From contig CAVTBJ010000012.1 of NCBI GenBank assembly GCA_963732925.1, positions 831,352-895,351 of the forward strand: 64,000 bases of DNA. The letters are read 5' to 3'. The notes under the pieces were generated by a model. That model was not told the DNA's origin, searched no databases, and was given only the letters and a program-made list of their open reading frames with translations. The stretch comes from DASZRZ01 sp963732925. GTDB taxonomy: Bacteria; Acidobacteriota; Terriglobia; Terriglobales; Acidobacteriaceae. Positions 1 to 9,207 of the stretch are shown here, piece after piece. The number at the start of each line of letters is the position of its first letter. The stretch's first letter is position 1. Both the position numbers and the translations under genes were made by a program.

Positions 1-1
1 G

Positions 2-1666
2 CAGACGCAACGGCTTCCCCAGTCCGAGGAAGAGCTGGCAGTGATTGCCCGGGCCGTGGGACCGGTGCTGGCGGGGCAGCCGCAAACCCTAAACCTGGTG
101 GATACGGTTCGTCACCGCATGGCAGCAGTGGGGGAAATTTACGGCCGCATCATTCACCAGCAACACCACCACCAGCAACACCAACAGCAGGAGCGTGAGA
201 CGCCAGCCACGGAATCTTCGCTGCCACTTCTGAGTGGCGAACGCTCGGAGCGGCAGATTCTGGAGCGTCTGGCAGCAGATGCTCCTGAGTTTTACAGTGC
301 GATTGTCTCCCATGGCAATTCGGTGCATACCCGGCGCAATCTGTTGCGCTTTCTCACGGCCGCCTTTACCGACACGGAGCGCTACCAGTCGGTGCTGAAG
401 TCGCCACCGGCGCTTTTGCGCGCGCTGGACCTGTTCCGGCTGAGTGACTTTCTGACCGACATTCTGGCTCGCTATCCGGAAGAGTTGGAGACTCTGGAGC
501 ATATCCAGCCCGAGCCTGTGATCGATTCAGCAGCAGGCCGTTCCAGTCCGAGCCCTACACCGGATGTTGTCTTAGCCTGGATCGGATCGGCCAATTTGGG
601 CTATGGCCAGCAACTGGCCATGCTGCGCGACCACTACAGGCACTGCGTATTCGCGTCCGGCGCTCGCGACCTGTTACAGCCGCGACGGGTCTATGTTTCT
701 CTGGAGGAAACGAGCGCGGCGGCGGAGGCCAGTGTGGCGGCGGCGCTCAGCATCGCGGGCCATCCTCCCGGTTTTGCCGTACTTGCCCTGGGGCGACTGG
801 GCACACGGGAATTCGACCTGCTGTCTGACGCGGACCTTCTTTTCCTCCGCGACGAGTCGCTCGACGCTGTCCTGGCACGGCAGACGGCGCAGCGCATTGT
901 CCAGGTGTTGTCGTCCTACACTCGCGAGGGCACCATCTTTCCTGTGGACGCCCGCCTGCGCCCGCACGGGGGCGAGGGCGAACTCGTGATTACGCCCGCG
1001 CAACTGGAGACTTATTTTCACGATGAGGCTCAGCCCTGGGAAGCGCTCACGTTTACGAAGCTGCGGCATATTGCGGGATCGGAGCAGGTTTCCGCACGCG
1101 CTGTAGCCGGTCTCGGCGCGCTCACCGAGCGGTTTGCTTCCGATCCAGGCTTTGTGGATGCGGTGGTGGAGATGCGTGCCCGCATCGAGGGCGCCAGCGC
1201 GCCGAAGTTCGCGCCTCCGGAGGCCCACAGCTACGACCGCAGCCTGAAGTCCGGTCCGGGCGGCATCTATGATACGGACTTCCTGGTAGGGACTCTGCTC
1301 GTGAAGCATGGCATTCTGGATGTGGAAGCTGTGAAAAGCGGCCAAGCCGCGGAACTGCCTCCGGTGCGGGGAAACCTGAGAGACCGGCTGTGCAGCCTGG
1401 AACGGCGCGGCCTCCTCTCCGCAGAAGATAGCGGGCTGCTGCAGCACGCCACAGAATTTTTGCGGGCGGTGGATCATGCCATCCGCCTGGCGACGGGGCG
1501 GAAGTCACTGCTGGCTTCTGAAGGGGTCCGTAAGTCCACCGCCGAGCTGGCTTCCCGCTTTCTTGGCGGGGAGGTCGGTCCTGACCTGTTCCAGCGGCTG
1601 GGGGAAGTCCGGATGGGGCTGAGGGCGACCTACCAGCGGCTCATGGAGGGGTTGCGAACGGCATAG
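2..1666 (+). CDS. glnE: Glutamine synthetase adenylyltransferase, C-terminal part (5' truncated)
   Basis: Cytoplasmic nucleotidyltransferase that adenylylates or deadenylylates glutamine synthetase in nitrogen control. The frame is open from base 2, so the gene begins upstream of the window; about 554 residues are present against roughly 950 in full GlnE. The nucleotidyltransferase core is visible as GRLGTREFDLLSDADLLF, with the paired aspartates, followed by VDARLRPHGGEGEL and then GGIYDTDFLVGTLLVKHG, all in GlnE order. A His/Gln-rich linker lies near codons 50-65. It ends in TAG with 272 gene-free bases before icd. Identity is confident; which of the two GlnE catalytic halves the missing part contained cannot be seen. 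Confidence 0.85.
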   Translation, partial: QTQRLPQSEEELAVIARAVGPVLAGQPQTLNLVDTVRHRMAAVGEIYGRIIHQQHHHQQHQQQERETPATESSLPLLSGERSERQILERLAADAPEFYSAIVSHGNSVHTRRNLLRFLTAAFTDTERYQSVLKSPPALLRALDLFRLSDFLTDILARYPEELETLEHIQPEPVIDSAAGRSSPSPTPDVVLAWIGSANLGYGQQLAMLRDHYRHCVFASGARDLLQPRRVYVSLEETSAAAEASVAAALSIAGHPPGFAVLALGRLGTREFDLLSDADLLFLRDESLDAVLARQTAQRIVQVLSSYTREGTIFPVDARLRPHGGEGELVITPAQLETYFHDEAQPWEALTFTKLRHIAGSEQVSARAVAGLGALTERFASDPGFVDAVVEMRARIEGASAPKFAPPEAHSYDRSLKSGPGGIYDTDFLVGTLLVKHGILDVEAVKSGQAAELPPVRGNLRDRLCSLERRGLLSAEDSGLLQHATEFLRAVDHAIRLATGRKSLLASEGVRKSTAELASRFLGGEVGPDLFQRLGEVRMGLRATYQRLMEGLRTA

Positions 1667-1938
1667 CCGGAAGGCTCGGATAGGTCGAGAGCGGGGGACA
1701 TCGACCCGCTACCGGGGATGCGGTAACCCCCTTACACAGGACGGCGGATGTCGAAAGAAGCCCCGTGCTTACGCAGCAGGACGAGCGACGGCAATCCTAT
1801 GCCTGCTCAAAGCAAAGATTGAGCATTGCTCCTGTCCCGTCAGGGTGATAACGTAAAACGTTTGTTTCAAGGCTTCTCCCCGAATCGTGCCGGGGCTCGC
1901 CGGGTAGTCTCTTCGCATTCATTCAGGTTGGAGGTTTC

Positions 1939-3410
1939 ATGGCGGAGTCTTATAACGGCGTCGCGGTTCCTGCGGACGGCGCCAAGATCACTTACTCCAA
2001 TGGGGTGTATCAGATACCTGATAATCCTATTGTTCCTTTCATTGAAGGAGATGGGACCGGGCGGGACATCTGGAAAGCCTCGGTGCGCGTGTTCGATTCC
2101 GCGGTGGAAAAGGCATACGGGGGAAAGCGGCGCATTGTCTGGTACGAGATTTTCGCAGGTGAAAAATCGAAGGCCAAGTTCGGCACCTGGCTGCCAGACG
2201 ACACGCTGAACGCGCTGCGCTCGCTGCGTGTCGGCATTAAGGGCCCGCTGACCACGCCCGTGGGCGGAGGCATCCGCTCGCTGAATGTTGCCCTGCGCCA
2301 GATCCTGGATCTGTATTCCTGCGTGCGCCCGGTCAAATGGTATGGCGCGCCCTCCCCGGTGCTTCACCCGGAGAAGATGGACATCGTCATCTTCCGAGAG
2401 AACACGGAGGACGTTTACATCGGCATCGAGTGGCAGGAGGGAACGCCGGAAGCGAAGAAGCTGATCGACTTTCTTAACCATGACATGCTGAAGGGAACTA
2501 GCAAGAAGATACGCGAGGACTCCGGCGTCGGCATCAAGCCGATTTCCATTTTCGGAACCAAGCGCCTGGTGCGCATGGCCATCCAGCACGCTCTGGAAGA
2601 GAAGCGGCGCGTGGTCACGCTGGTGCATAAAGGAAATATCCAGAAATTCACCGAGGGCGCATTCCGCAGCTGGGGCTACGAACTGGCCACAACTGAATTT
2701 CGCGATCAGGTGATCACCGAGCGCGAGAGCTGGATTCTCGATAACCGAGACAAAAACCCGGATCTTCAGTGGAGCAGAACGCGGCCATGATCGAGCCTGG
2801 GCTGGAGTATGCCACCGAGGACTTCCGCCAGGCCCTCTACAAGGAAGTCAAACGGACTCTGGACCGCATTTACGCCACGCACGGCAAAGGGCAGTGGAAA
2901 TCGAAGCTGATGGTGAACGATCGGATCGCGGATTCGATCTTCCAGCAGATCGTTACCCGTCCGGACGAGTACAGCGTGCTGGCCACGTCGAACCTGAATG
3001 GCGACTACATCTCCGACGCGGCGGCGGCGCAAGTGGGCGGGCTGGGCATTGCTCCCGGGGCCAACATCGGAGACGGTTATGCGATCTTCGAGGCGACCCA
3101 CGGCACGGCGCCGAAATACGCCGACCTCGACGTCATTAATCCCGGCTCAGTCATGCTTTCCGGAGCGATGCTGCTGGATTTTCTGGGCTGGAAGGAAGCT
3201 GCGCGGCTCATTGAAGATAGCCTGCGGCTCACGATCGAGCAGAAGAAGGTCACCTATGACTTCCATCGCATGATGGACGGGGCGACGAAGGTCAAGACCA
3301 GCGAGTTCGCAACTTACATGATTGAAAACATGGGCGCGCGTGCAGTCCACCGCGGCTCGTTACGGCTTTTGCGGAGGCCTCGGCCTCCTTACATTTTCGA
3401 CGGAGCATTC
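1939..3410 (+). CDS. icd: NADP-type isocitrate dehydrogenase, one-base frameshift, no stop before mdh
   Basis: Oxidises isocitrate to 2-oxoglutarate in the TCA cycle. A strong GGAGG lies 4 nt before the ATG. The first frame runs to about codon 277 and ends in WILDNRDKNPDLQ; homology resumes one frame over as VEQNAAMIEPGLEYATED if one G is restored in CAGTGG near 2769. Family motifs include FIEGDGTG, NIQKFTEGAF and ATHGTAPKYADLD. The usual C-terminus (EFATYMIENM) ends near 3333, but no stop follows in that frame, so the frame runs straight into mdh. A hairpin at 3373-3388 marks the intended gap. I read both the shift and the missing stop as likely sequence errors; an Icd-Mdh fusion is the alternative. 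Confidence 0.85.
3373..3388 (+). promoter_or_regulatory. Intercistronic hairpin between icd and mdh
   Basis: Perfect 6-bp stem GGAGGC / GCCTCC with a CTCG loop, lying 22 bases before the mdh ATG. There is no U-tract, so it looks more like an RNA-processing or stability element than a full terminator. Its presence argues that this stretch is meant to be untranslated spacer. Confidence 0.5.
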
Positions 3411-4337
3411 ATGCGCAAAAAAGTCAGCATTGTAGGTTCGGGCAATGTGGGCGCCACGGCCGCCCACTGGATCGCCGCGAAGGAACTCGCCGACGTGGTT
3501 CTGATTGACATCATCGAAGGCGTCCCCCAGGGCAAGGGGCTGGACTTGCTGGAAGCCATGCCGATTGAGAAGCGCGACGTGAGCGTCCTGGGCACCAACG
3601 ATTATGCCGATACGGCGAATTCGGACATCGTGGTTATCACCGCCGGCATCCCGCGCAAACCGGGCATGAGCCGCGATGACCTGCTGAACACCAACCACAA
3701 GATCATGAAAGACGTGGTCGGCAAAGTTGTGCAGCACTCGCCCAACTGCATCCTCATTATCGTTTCCAACCCGCTGGATGCGATGGCCCAAGCGGCTTAC
3801 AAGATGGCGGGCTTTTCGCGCAATCGCGTGATCGGAATGGCAGGAGTGCTGGACAGCGCGCGCTTCCGCACATTCATCGCCGAAGAGCTGAAAGTCAGCG
3901 TGGAGAATGTGACTGCCTTTGTGCTGGGCGGGCACGGCGACACCATGGTTCCGCTGGCGCGTTATTCCACGGTCGCTGGAATCCCGATTACCGAACTGAT
4001 GGACAAGGCGACGCTTGAGCGTCTGATCCAGCGCACCCGCGACGGCGGCGCAGAGATTGTCAAATACCTCAAGACGGGCAGCGCTTTCTACGCGCCTTCG
4101 GCGGCAACGACGGAAATGGTCGAGGCGATTTTGAAAGACAAGAAGAAGATTCTTCCCTGCGCCGCCTATCTCGAAGGCGAGTACGGTATTCACGGCCTCT
4201 ACGTAGGCGTTCCCTGCAAGCTGGGAGCGCGCGGGATCGAGGATGTGATCGAGATCAAGCTGACCGCGGAGGAAAAAGCACAACTGGAGAAGAGCGCCGG
4301 GGCGGTGAAGGAACTGGTGGCGGTAATCGGAGTATAG
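3411..4337 (+). CDS. mdh: Malate dehydrogenase (LDH-like type)
   Basis: Interconverts malate and oxaloacetate with NAD. 308 residues, normal for the LDH-like bacterial Mdh group. It starts MRKKVSIVGSGNVGAT, the Rossmann GxGxxG motif, followed by LIDIIEG with the acidic residue that selects NAD. Catalytic regions include VVITAGIPRKPGMSRDDL, IIVSNPLDAM and the histidine in LGGHGDTMVPL. The icd-mdh pairing puts two TCA enzymes in one transcription unit. It is in frame with the upstream icd reading frame; the ATG is supported by a purine-rich GGAG about 7 nt upstream and by the start of family homology. Confidence 0.93.
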   Translation: MRKKVSIVGSGNVGATAAHWIAAKELADVVLIDIIEGVPQGKGLDLLEAMPIEKRDVSVLGTNDYADTANSDIVVITAGIPRKPGMSRDDLLNTNHKIMKDVVGKVVQHSPNCILIIVSNPLDAMAQAAYKMAGFSRNRVIGMAGVLDSARFRTFIAEELKVSVENVTAFVLGGHGDTMVPLARYSTVAGIPITELMDKATLERLIQRTRDGGAEIVKYLKTGSAFYAPSAATTEMVEAILKDKKKILPCAAYLEGEYGIHGLYVGVPCKLGARGIEDVIEIKLTAEEKAQLEKSAGAVKELVAVIGV

Positions 4338-4365
4338 TGCGCCTCGATTGCTTCGCGAAGACGAT

Positions 4366-4391
4366 GCCCGGCCGCCGCAGGCCGGGCTTTT
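4366..4391 (+). terminator. Rho-independent terminator after mdh
   Basis: Eight-bp GC stem GCCCGGCC / GGCCGGGC with loop GCCGCA followed by TTTT, 28 bases past the mdh stop. It reaches the stop codon of the convergent hydrolase gene. Confidence 0.85.
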
Positions 4392-5467
4392 CATTTGCGA
4401 TTCACTCGGCTACCGGCAGCGTGCTTCATGATGAATTCGACAATCGGGGTCGGATCGGCGAGCCCGTGCGGATGGTGGCCGACGCCGGGTTTGGGGATCA
4501 GGGTAATGTTGCCGCCGAGCCGTCGATAGCGACGGGCTACGATGCCGGTGTTTTCTTCCCATGGGACTGTGGTATCGGCCGTGCCATAGACGTGGAGCAG
4601 CGGAACGTGGGCTTCGGCGAGCGGCTTCAGATTGTCCACTGGATTGCCGCGATACGAAATGGCTTCGGCGTCGGAGTGAAAGCCGTAGGCCTTCAACATC
4701 TTGCCCCACTCAACTGCACTGCCCTCGCCCTTGCCCAATCCTTTCAGTTTTCCACCGGGCCAGCTCTTGAAATCGCATACTGGCCCGTCGGCGTAGATGG
4801 CGGCGACTTTGTTGGGGTTCGCGATGGCCCAGTTGTAGCAATAGAGCCCGCCCCGGCTCAGGCAGATCAGCGCGGGCTTTTTCGCAAGGCCGTATTTCCC
4901 GGTCAGTTGAGCATAGAAGGCATCCCAGTCTTTCACCGCCGCGGGACTTCCGAACAAATCCGGCACGCGGAGATAGGCCAGGTAAAAGCCCTTGGACAAT
5001 AGTGTGACATCCGCGTTGGCAAAGGCGCCGAAGAACTCTCCGCGCCAAATCCATGGGTTCCCGGGCAGGGGATGACTGGGGACCACAACAATTGCGGGAT
5101 GGCCGTCTACCTCAAAATCGTGGCGCTCAAATCCCTCCCATGTGGACCTGGAACCAGGAAACGGCGCGGCGGATGCCGGGGGCGCGAGGGCTGCGATTTC
5201 CTTATGCAGAACAGCGGCCTGGCCCGGCTCGGAAAGCCCGGAAACGGTTTCGCTTGGCAAGCCAACCTTGAGAATCTCGAATTGGCGGTCCGGGAAACGA
5301 GTGCTGAGATAGGCTTCGATATCCTGGATGCGGTGAACGTCTTTGGGCAGGTCTTGGGCTTTGGACGTTTGCGCCTGAGCGAAACTGGCCACAACCAGAC
5401 AAAGCAGAACCGTGGCAAGCCATGCCCGCCGCAATAAGACTCCGCAGGAATCTCTCGCCCCGTTCAT
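4391..5467 (-). CDS. Secreted alpha/beta hydrolase
   Basis: Predicted exported hydrolase of unknown substrate, 358 aa. I chose the ATG at 5467 because it is followed by a classical signal peptide: charged start, hydrophobic core LLRRAWLATVLLCLVVASF, then AQAQ. Upstream in-frame ATGs exist but encode repeat-like sequence. The nucleophile elbow is CLSRGGLYCY, the acid probably the Asp in VYGTADTTVPW, and the base a His in GVGHHPHG. A Trp-rich segment (NPWIWRGEFFGAF) lies in the N-terminal half. Such proteins are often annotated as prolyl oligopeptidase-like or lipase-like; I cannot assign a substrate. Its 3' end abuts the mdh terminator. Confidence 0.8.
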   Translation of the reverse strand: MNGARDSCGVLLRRAWLATVLLCLVVASFAQAQTSKAQDLPKDVHRIQDIEAYLSTRFPDRQFEILKVGLPSETVSGLSEPGQAAVLHKEIAALAPPASAAPFPGSRSTWEGFERHDFEVDGHPAIVVVPSHPLPGNPWIWRGEFFGAFANADVTLLSKGFYLAYLRVPDLFGSPAAVKDWDAFYAQLTGKYGLAKKPALICLSRGGLYCYNWAIANPNKVAAIYADGPVCDFKSWPGGKLKGLGKGEGSAVEWGKMLKAYGFHSDAEAISYRGNPVDNLKPLAEAHVPLLHVYGTADTTVPWEENTGIVARRYRRLGGNITLIPKPGVGHHPHGLADPTPIVEFIMKHAAGSRVNRK

Positions 5468-5501
5468 TGCTCGATGCAAACCGATGCTCATAATCAAGGC
5501 G

Positions 5502-5529
5502 CGCACGGCAAGGGTACGCACGGCAAGGG
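5502..5529. repeat. Short tandem repeat upstream of the hydrolase
   Basis: The 13-mer CGCACGGCAAGGG occurs twice at a 15-base period (5502-5514 and 5517-5529), in the 150-base gap between the hydrolase start and the end of the cyclophilin gene. No function is evident. Confidence 0.6.
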
Positions 5530-5617
5530 CGGAGAGGCATTCTCGGCGGCCCTCGCCGGGCATGATGGGGATCGTTGCTACGCGGATTCCAAAGTCCCGA
5601 CTGCAGGACACAGGATA

Positions 5618-6146
5618 TTAGACTCGCTCCAGCCGGACTTCGTTCAGTACCACATCCTTGTTGGGCTTGTCCTGGCGATTGCGCGGCTGGCTTACGATCT
5701 TGTCGACCACGTCCTGGCCTTCCACGACTTCGCCGAAGATGGTGTGATTTCCGGTCGAGCCACGGTGTGGCCGCGACCGTGATGAAGAACTGGCTGCCGT
5801 TGGTGTTGGGTCCGGCATTGGCCATGGCTAGTTTGCCCGGTTTGTCGAACTGGTGCGGGGAGCCCTTGGTCTCGTCTTCAAACTGATAGCCCGGACCGCC
5901 CATTCCGGTGCCGCTGGGGTCGCCGCCCTGAATCATGAAGTTGGGAATGACGCGGTGGAAAATGGTGCCGGAGTAGAGCGGTCCGTCGCCGCCTTTGCCG
6001 CTGACGCGGTCCTTCCACTGGCGCTTGCCTTCGGCCAGTTCCGTGAAATTTTGTACCGTCTTGGGCGCTTGTTTCTCGAACAGGCGGCAGGTGATGTTGC
6101 CCTCGCTGGTTTCCAGAATGGCGTAAAGCCCCGCTTCTCTAGGCAT
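5618..6146 (-). CDS. Cyclophilin-type peptidyl-prolyl isomerase, one-base frameshift
   Basis: Catalyses cis-trans isomerisation of peptidyl-proline; probably cytoplasmic, as no signal peptide follows the start. The ATG at 6146 has AAGGGAG 5 nt upstream. Cyclophilin motifs are intact: FHRVIPNFMIQGGDP, GTGMGGPGYQFEDE and ANAGPNTNGSQFFIT. After TPWLD the frame breaks; the expected GNHTIFGEVVEGQDVV continues in the next frame to a stop at 5618. One extra C in CTCGACCGGAAATC near 5755 explains the shift. Restored length is about 175 aa, normal for the family. It is paired with a secreted paralogue just upstream on the same strand. Confidence 0.85.
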
Positions 6147-6229
6147 GCATGCTCCCTTATTAGAATCCGCCACAGCCCTGGAGGGGCCGGGTCAGTTATG
6201 TTGAGATGCCGGAAATCGGCTTCTTCTAC

Positions 6230-6889
6230 TTACTGGTGCGTTGGCAGCCTGTGGCTGGTTGTGGCAGATCGATGGCCGGGAACTGCCGGCTGGTGGACGG
6301 GAGTAGCCGTGCCGCGAACGATGGTAACCTTGATGAGCTTGATCGGGTGCAGCGGCCGGTCGCGAATGTCCCGGGGCGCGGTGGCAATTTTTCGCACAAC
6401 GGATACGGGCGCGCATTGACCAAAAATGGTGAAGTGTCCGTTCAGGTGAGCCGCGACTCCGTCGGTGATAAAGAACTGGCTGCCATTGGTATTGGGTCCG
6501 TAGTTGGCCATCGCCAGCCTGCCCGGGCGATCGAAATAGAGCCCGGGAACGATTTCGTCCTGGAACTTATAGCCGGGGCCTCCATTGCCGTTGCCGGCGG
6601 GGTCGCCCCCCTGGATCATGAATCCGGGAATGACGCGGTGAAAAATCGTCCCGTCATAAAGCGGCGTATTGCGCTTCTTCGCCTTGGAAACGGGGTTGAT
6701 CCACTCCTTCGTGCCCTTGGCCAAGCCGATGAAGTTGGCGACCGCAATAGGCGCTTTGTCCTGGAACAGTTCACAGGTGATCTGCCCCGCGCTGGTATCG
6801 AGAATCGCCTTGGGATTCTGGCTCTGGCTCAAGGCAGGCGCAGTAAGCGCCAGCAGTCCGAGCGTCAAGCTCGCGAACCATGCCCGCAT
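6230..6889 (-). CDS. Secreted cyclophilin-type peptidyl-prolyl isomerase
   Basis: 219-aa cyclophilin with an N-terminal signal peptide (MRAWFASLTLGLLALTAPAL, then SQSQ), so it acts outside the cytoplasm, probably folding exported proteins. The start at 6889 has GGAGG 6 nt upstream. Core motifs FHRVIPGFMIQGGDP and ANYGPNTNGSQFFIT are present, and HFTIFGQ follows in frame, unlike the neighbouring paralogue. A basic, proline-rich C-terminal tail of about 25 residues follows the domain. The two cyclophilins are in tandem with 83 bases between them and look like an old duplication with one copy retargeted. Confidence 0.88.
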   Translation of the reverse strand: MRAWFASLTLGLLALTAPALSQSQNPKAILDTSAGQITCELFQDKAPIAVANFIGLAKGTKEWINPVSKAKKRNTPLYDGTIFHRVIPGFMIQGGDPAGNGNGGPGYKFQDEIVPGLYFDRPGRLAMANYGPNTNGSQFFITDGVAAHLNGHFTIFGQCAPVSVVRKIATAPRDIRDRPLHPIKLIKVTIVRGTATPVHQPAVPGHRSATTSHRLPTHQ

Positions 6890-7092
6890 AAAAAGCCTCC
6901 GAAAATGAAATTTGGCGCACCGGGCAAGCCAGCCCCGCGATGTGCCCAGGTTTCCCAAGCATTCCAGCCGGATGGAGGTTTTAGTATATCGAAACACAAG
7001 CTGTTGCAAAGGGAGTTACAGCGGATTGGAAAAAGGGAATGGAGGATGAGGGGCCGGAACGCATCCTAATTAGCATTAGCAGCCTTCGTTCC

Positions 7093-7120
7093 AGGGATCC
7101 TTCGCTGCGCTCAGGATGAC
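7093..7120. repeat. Dispersed REP-like repeat copy in a 343-base gap
   Basis: The gap 6890-7232 holds no convincing gene. At 7093-7120 it carries the complement of GTCATCCTGAGCGCAGCG followed by AAGGATCCC, closely matching the arms of the inverted element at 9208-9367. A weaker related string sits at about 7196-7219. Sequences of this kind are known as small palindromic intergenic repeats in many genomes. Confidence 0.6.
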
Positions 7121-7232
7121 GAGTCCTTCTCCTACGGGGGACTGGCGGAGGTAGAAGCCCAACATTTCGACATCAAGATTTCGACTTCACGCCCCGCGGG
7201 ACTTCGCTCAGCAGGACAACCGGGAGAGGTTC

Positions 7233-8003
7233 CTAATTGCTGCCTGTCTGATTGCCCGCCATCTGCTGGCCGTCCCGCCATTCCGTATAGCGGTCGGAAA
7301 CCATGATGTGGAATACGGCCTGCCAGCGTTCCTCCACGGCCTCCACCAGTCCACGATCCTTCATATCCAGAAGGTAGTTGCGGATCCACTTGATCTGGGC
7401 ATAGGTAAGGTGTTTTTTGGCGATATCCACGGTGACCCCGGCCAAATGAGAGGATGCGGTGTCGCCTTCGATGGGAGCGGCGTTGCGGTTTGTGCGCAGC
7501 AGTCTGCGTTGTTCTGCGACGGTGCGCACGGCAGAGTTGACTTGAATCTTGCCATGAAACTTCTGGTGGAAGGACTTGCCCATATCCTGCAGGAACGCGA
7601 GCACCCATTCCCGGCAATAACGGTGCCTGCGTTCGAGGCGCGGATCCACCCGCATGTAGGAGGTGTTGCGGATAGGAAGCAGCTCTTTTTCCCTTACCAG
7701 CCGCTTGAGTTCCTTCTCGTTTTCGATCCGGGGAAGATCCATGCGGTCGATTTCGGCGTTCTGGCCGACCAGGGACGCATGGGAGCCGCGCAGGCGGCTG
7801 GTGGTCCAGTCCAGCACAGGTTCCTTATCCGCTTCGGCTGCCGCCAACGGGGAGTCCCAATGAGCAAATCCTGCGCCGGCGCGTTCGCTGCCGCCCTGAG
7901 CGGCGTTGGAAGTCTCGCTGGCCGGGCGGGCAAACATCAGTGCAGGTAGCCCAAGAAGAACCAGAAAAAACAGGGTCGAAATCCGACGAACCATGGCGCG
8001 CAA
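7233..8003 (-). CDS. DUF5715 family exported protein, peptidase M15-like
   Basis: 256 aa with an N-terminal signal peptide (RRISTLFFLVLLGLPALMF). The C-terminal half resembles D-Ala-D-Ala carboxypeptidases of the M15/VanY type: an AVRTVAEQRRLL helix, SSHLAGVTVDIA (the SxHxxGxAxD zinc-site pattern) and a late FHIMV histidine. The N-terminal half (about residues 40-110) is charged and unassigned. I infer a role in periplasmic peptidoglycan trimming; activity is not proven by motifs alone. It stands alone, downstream of the sdh operon on the same strand. Confidence 0.75.
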   Translation of the reverse strand: MRAMVRRISTLFFLVLLGLPALMFARPASETSNAAQGGSERAGAGFAHWDSPLAAAEADKEPVLDWTTSRLRGSHASLVGQNAEIDRMDLPRIENEKELKRLVREKELLPIRNTSYMRVDPRLERRHRYCREWVLAFLQDMGKSFHQKFHGKIQVNSAVRTVAEQRRLLRTNRNAAPIEGDTASSHLAGVTVDIAKKHLTYAQIKWIRNYLLDMKDRGLVEAVEERWQAVFHIMVSDRYTEWRDGQQMAGNQTGSN

Positions 8004-8165
8004 AACAGAGCCCTCAAGCTGGAATCAACTACATTCTGAGGTGGAGTGTAACTCGGAAGGGCGGCAGATCGCATCAGGTTTTTGCCCAAGACTCACTCCA
8101 CCCAACATCGTGAGGACATGGACGGAGGTGACGCTGGCCAGCGGCAGCCTGTGCAAGCCCGAATT

Positions 8166-8291
8166 TTAGGAGACTTTCGGATAATAACCATCAAGCTTTG
8201 GGTGAAAGGTGTAACAACAGCCCAAGCCTGCGGAAGAAATCACCAAGAATACGGCAATAAGGAAGGCGGTGAGGACAGGGACGGTCTGCAC
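8166..8291 (-). CDS. Possible 41-aa single-span membrane peptide downstream of sdhB
   Basis: Short reading frame in the 385-base gap 8004-8388 that otherwise holds nothing recognised. A GTG start is preceded by GGGAGG at 8 nt. The peptide begins QTVPVLTAFLIAVFLVISSA, one hydrophobic helix, followed by a Cys-Cys pair and a polar tail ending YYPKVS. It lies 97 bases after the sdhB stop. Support is only the ribosome site and hydrophobicity, so it may be spurious. Confidence 0.35.
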   Translation of the reverse strand: MQTVPVLTAFLIAVFLVISSAGLGCCYTFHPKLDGYYPKVS

Positions 8292-8388
8292 CGGCGTAAC
8301 CTCCCGTTGCGAAGCGGTGACCAAGGAGGCGCGGTTCCGAGGAAGAGCCAGTCAATCGGCCGGGGTGGCGACCGATCTCTAAAAGAAA

Positions 8389-9138
8389 CTACTTGCGGAA
8401 CATGTCGCGGAAAGCCTGCTTCATGACCTGGCCTCCAACCTCGGCAATGGAGCGCGTGAGCGGGATCTCCTTGGGGCAGACTTCGACGCAGTTTTGCGCG
8501 TAACCGCACTCGTGGATGCCGCCATCCCCCATCAGAGCGTGGAGGCGGTCGCTTTTGAGCACGCTGCCCGTGGGGTTGCTGTTGAAGAGGCGTACCTGGG
8601 AGATGACCGCCGCGCCCACGAAACCGGTCGCGCGGTCGAACTGCGGGCAGGCCTCCATGCAGCAAGCGCAGGAGATGCAGCGCGACAGGGGATAGGCCTG
8701 CTCCTGTTCGCTGGGATAAATGCGGGGCCCGGGGCCGAGGTCATAGGTGCCGTCCACCGGGACCCACGCCTTTACGCGCTTCAGGTTCTCGAAGAGCACA
8801 TTGCGGTCTACCGCCAGGTCGCGGACCACGGGGAACTTGCTGAACGGCTCCAGCTTAATGGGCTGCTCCAGGTTGGCGATCAGGGCTGAACACGCCATGC
8901 GGGTGCGGCCGTTGATGAGCATGGCGCAAGAACCACAGATTTCCTCCAGGCAATTGGAGTCGTAGGTGATTGGCGTGGTGGCCTTGCCCTGGCGAGTGAT
9001 GGGCCGGGCGGCAATATCCATCAGGGCGGAGGTCACGTTCATTCCTCGCCGCCAGTTCAGTTCGAATTCTTCCCAGAAAGGCTCGGAATTAGGGTTTGCT
9101 TGCCGCTTGATTTTGACAATAAAGGTTTTATTCGCCAT
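8389..9138 (-). CDS. sdhB: Succinate dehydrogenase iron-sulfur subunit
   Basis: Electron-transfer subunit of complex II, 249 aa, on the cytoplasmic face of the membrane. All three cluster sites are visible: [2Fe-2S] CLEEICGSCAMLINGRTRMAC region, [4Fe-4S] CISCACCMEACP and [3Fe-4S] CGYAQNCVEVCPKEIP. I placed the start at the ATG giving MANKTFIVKIKRQ, where family homology begins; an in-frame extension to 9249 overlaps the repeat element at 9208 and is unlikely. It is last in sdhC-sdhA-peptide-sdhB, 281 bases after the peptide gene, a long gap for an operon. Confidence 0.93.
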   Translation of the reverse strand: MANKTFIVKIKRQANPNSEPFWEEFELNWRRGMNVTSALMDIAARPITRQGKATTPITYDSNCLEEICGSCAMLINGRTRMACSALIANLEQPIKLEPFSKFPVVRDLAVDRNVLFENLKRVKAWVPVDGTYDLGPGPRIYPSEQEQAYPLSRCISCACCMEACPQFDRATGFVGAAVISQVRLFNSNPTGSVLKSDRLHALMGDGGIHECGYAQNCVEVCPKEIPLTRSIAEVGGQVMKQAFRDMFRK

Positions 9139-9207
9139 GAATTTGTCTTTACCCACCGATCCCTTGTGCTGATTCCCTCCGGCTTCCGAGTACGTCCTGA
9201 GCTCCGG

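Noticed and set aside
2760..2790. Programmed frameshift in icd
   Set aside because: No slippery heptamer, no downstream pseudoknot recognised, and seven other genes carry similar single-base breaks, so error is simpler.
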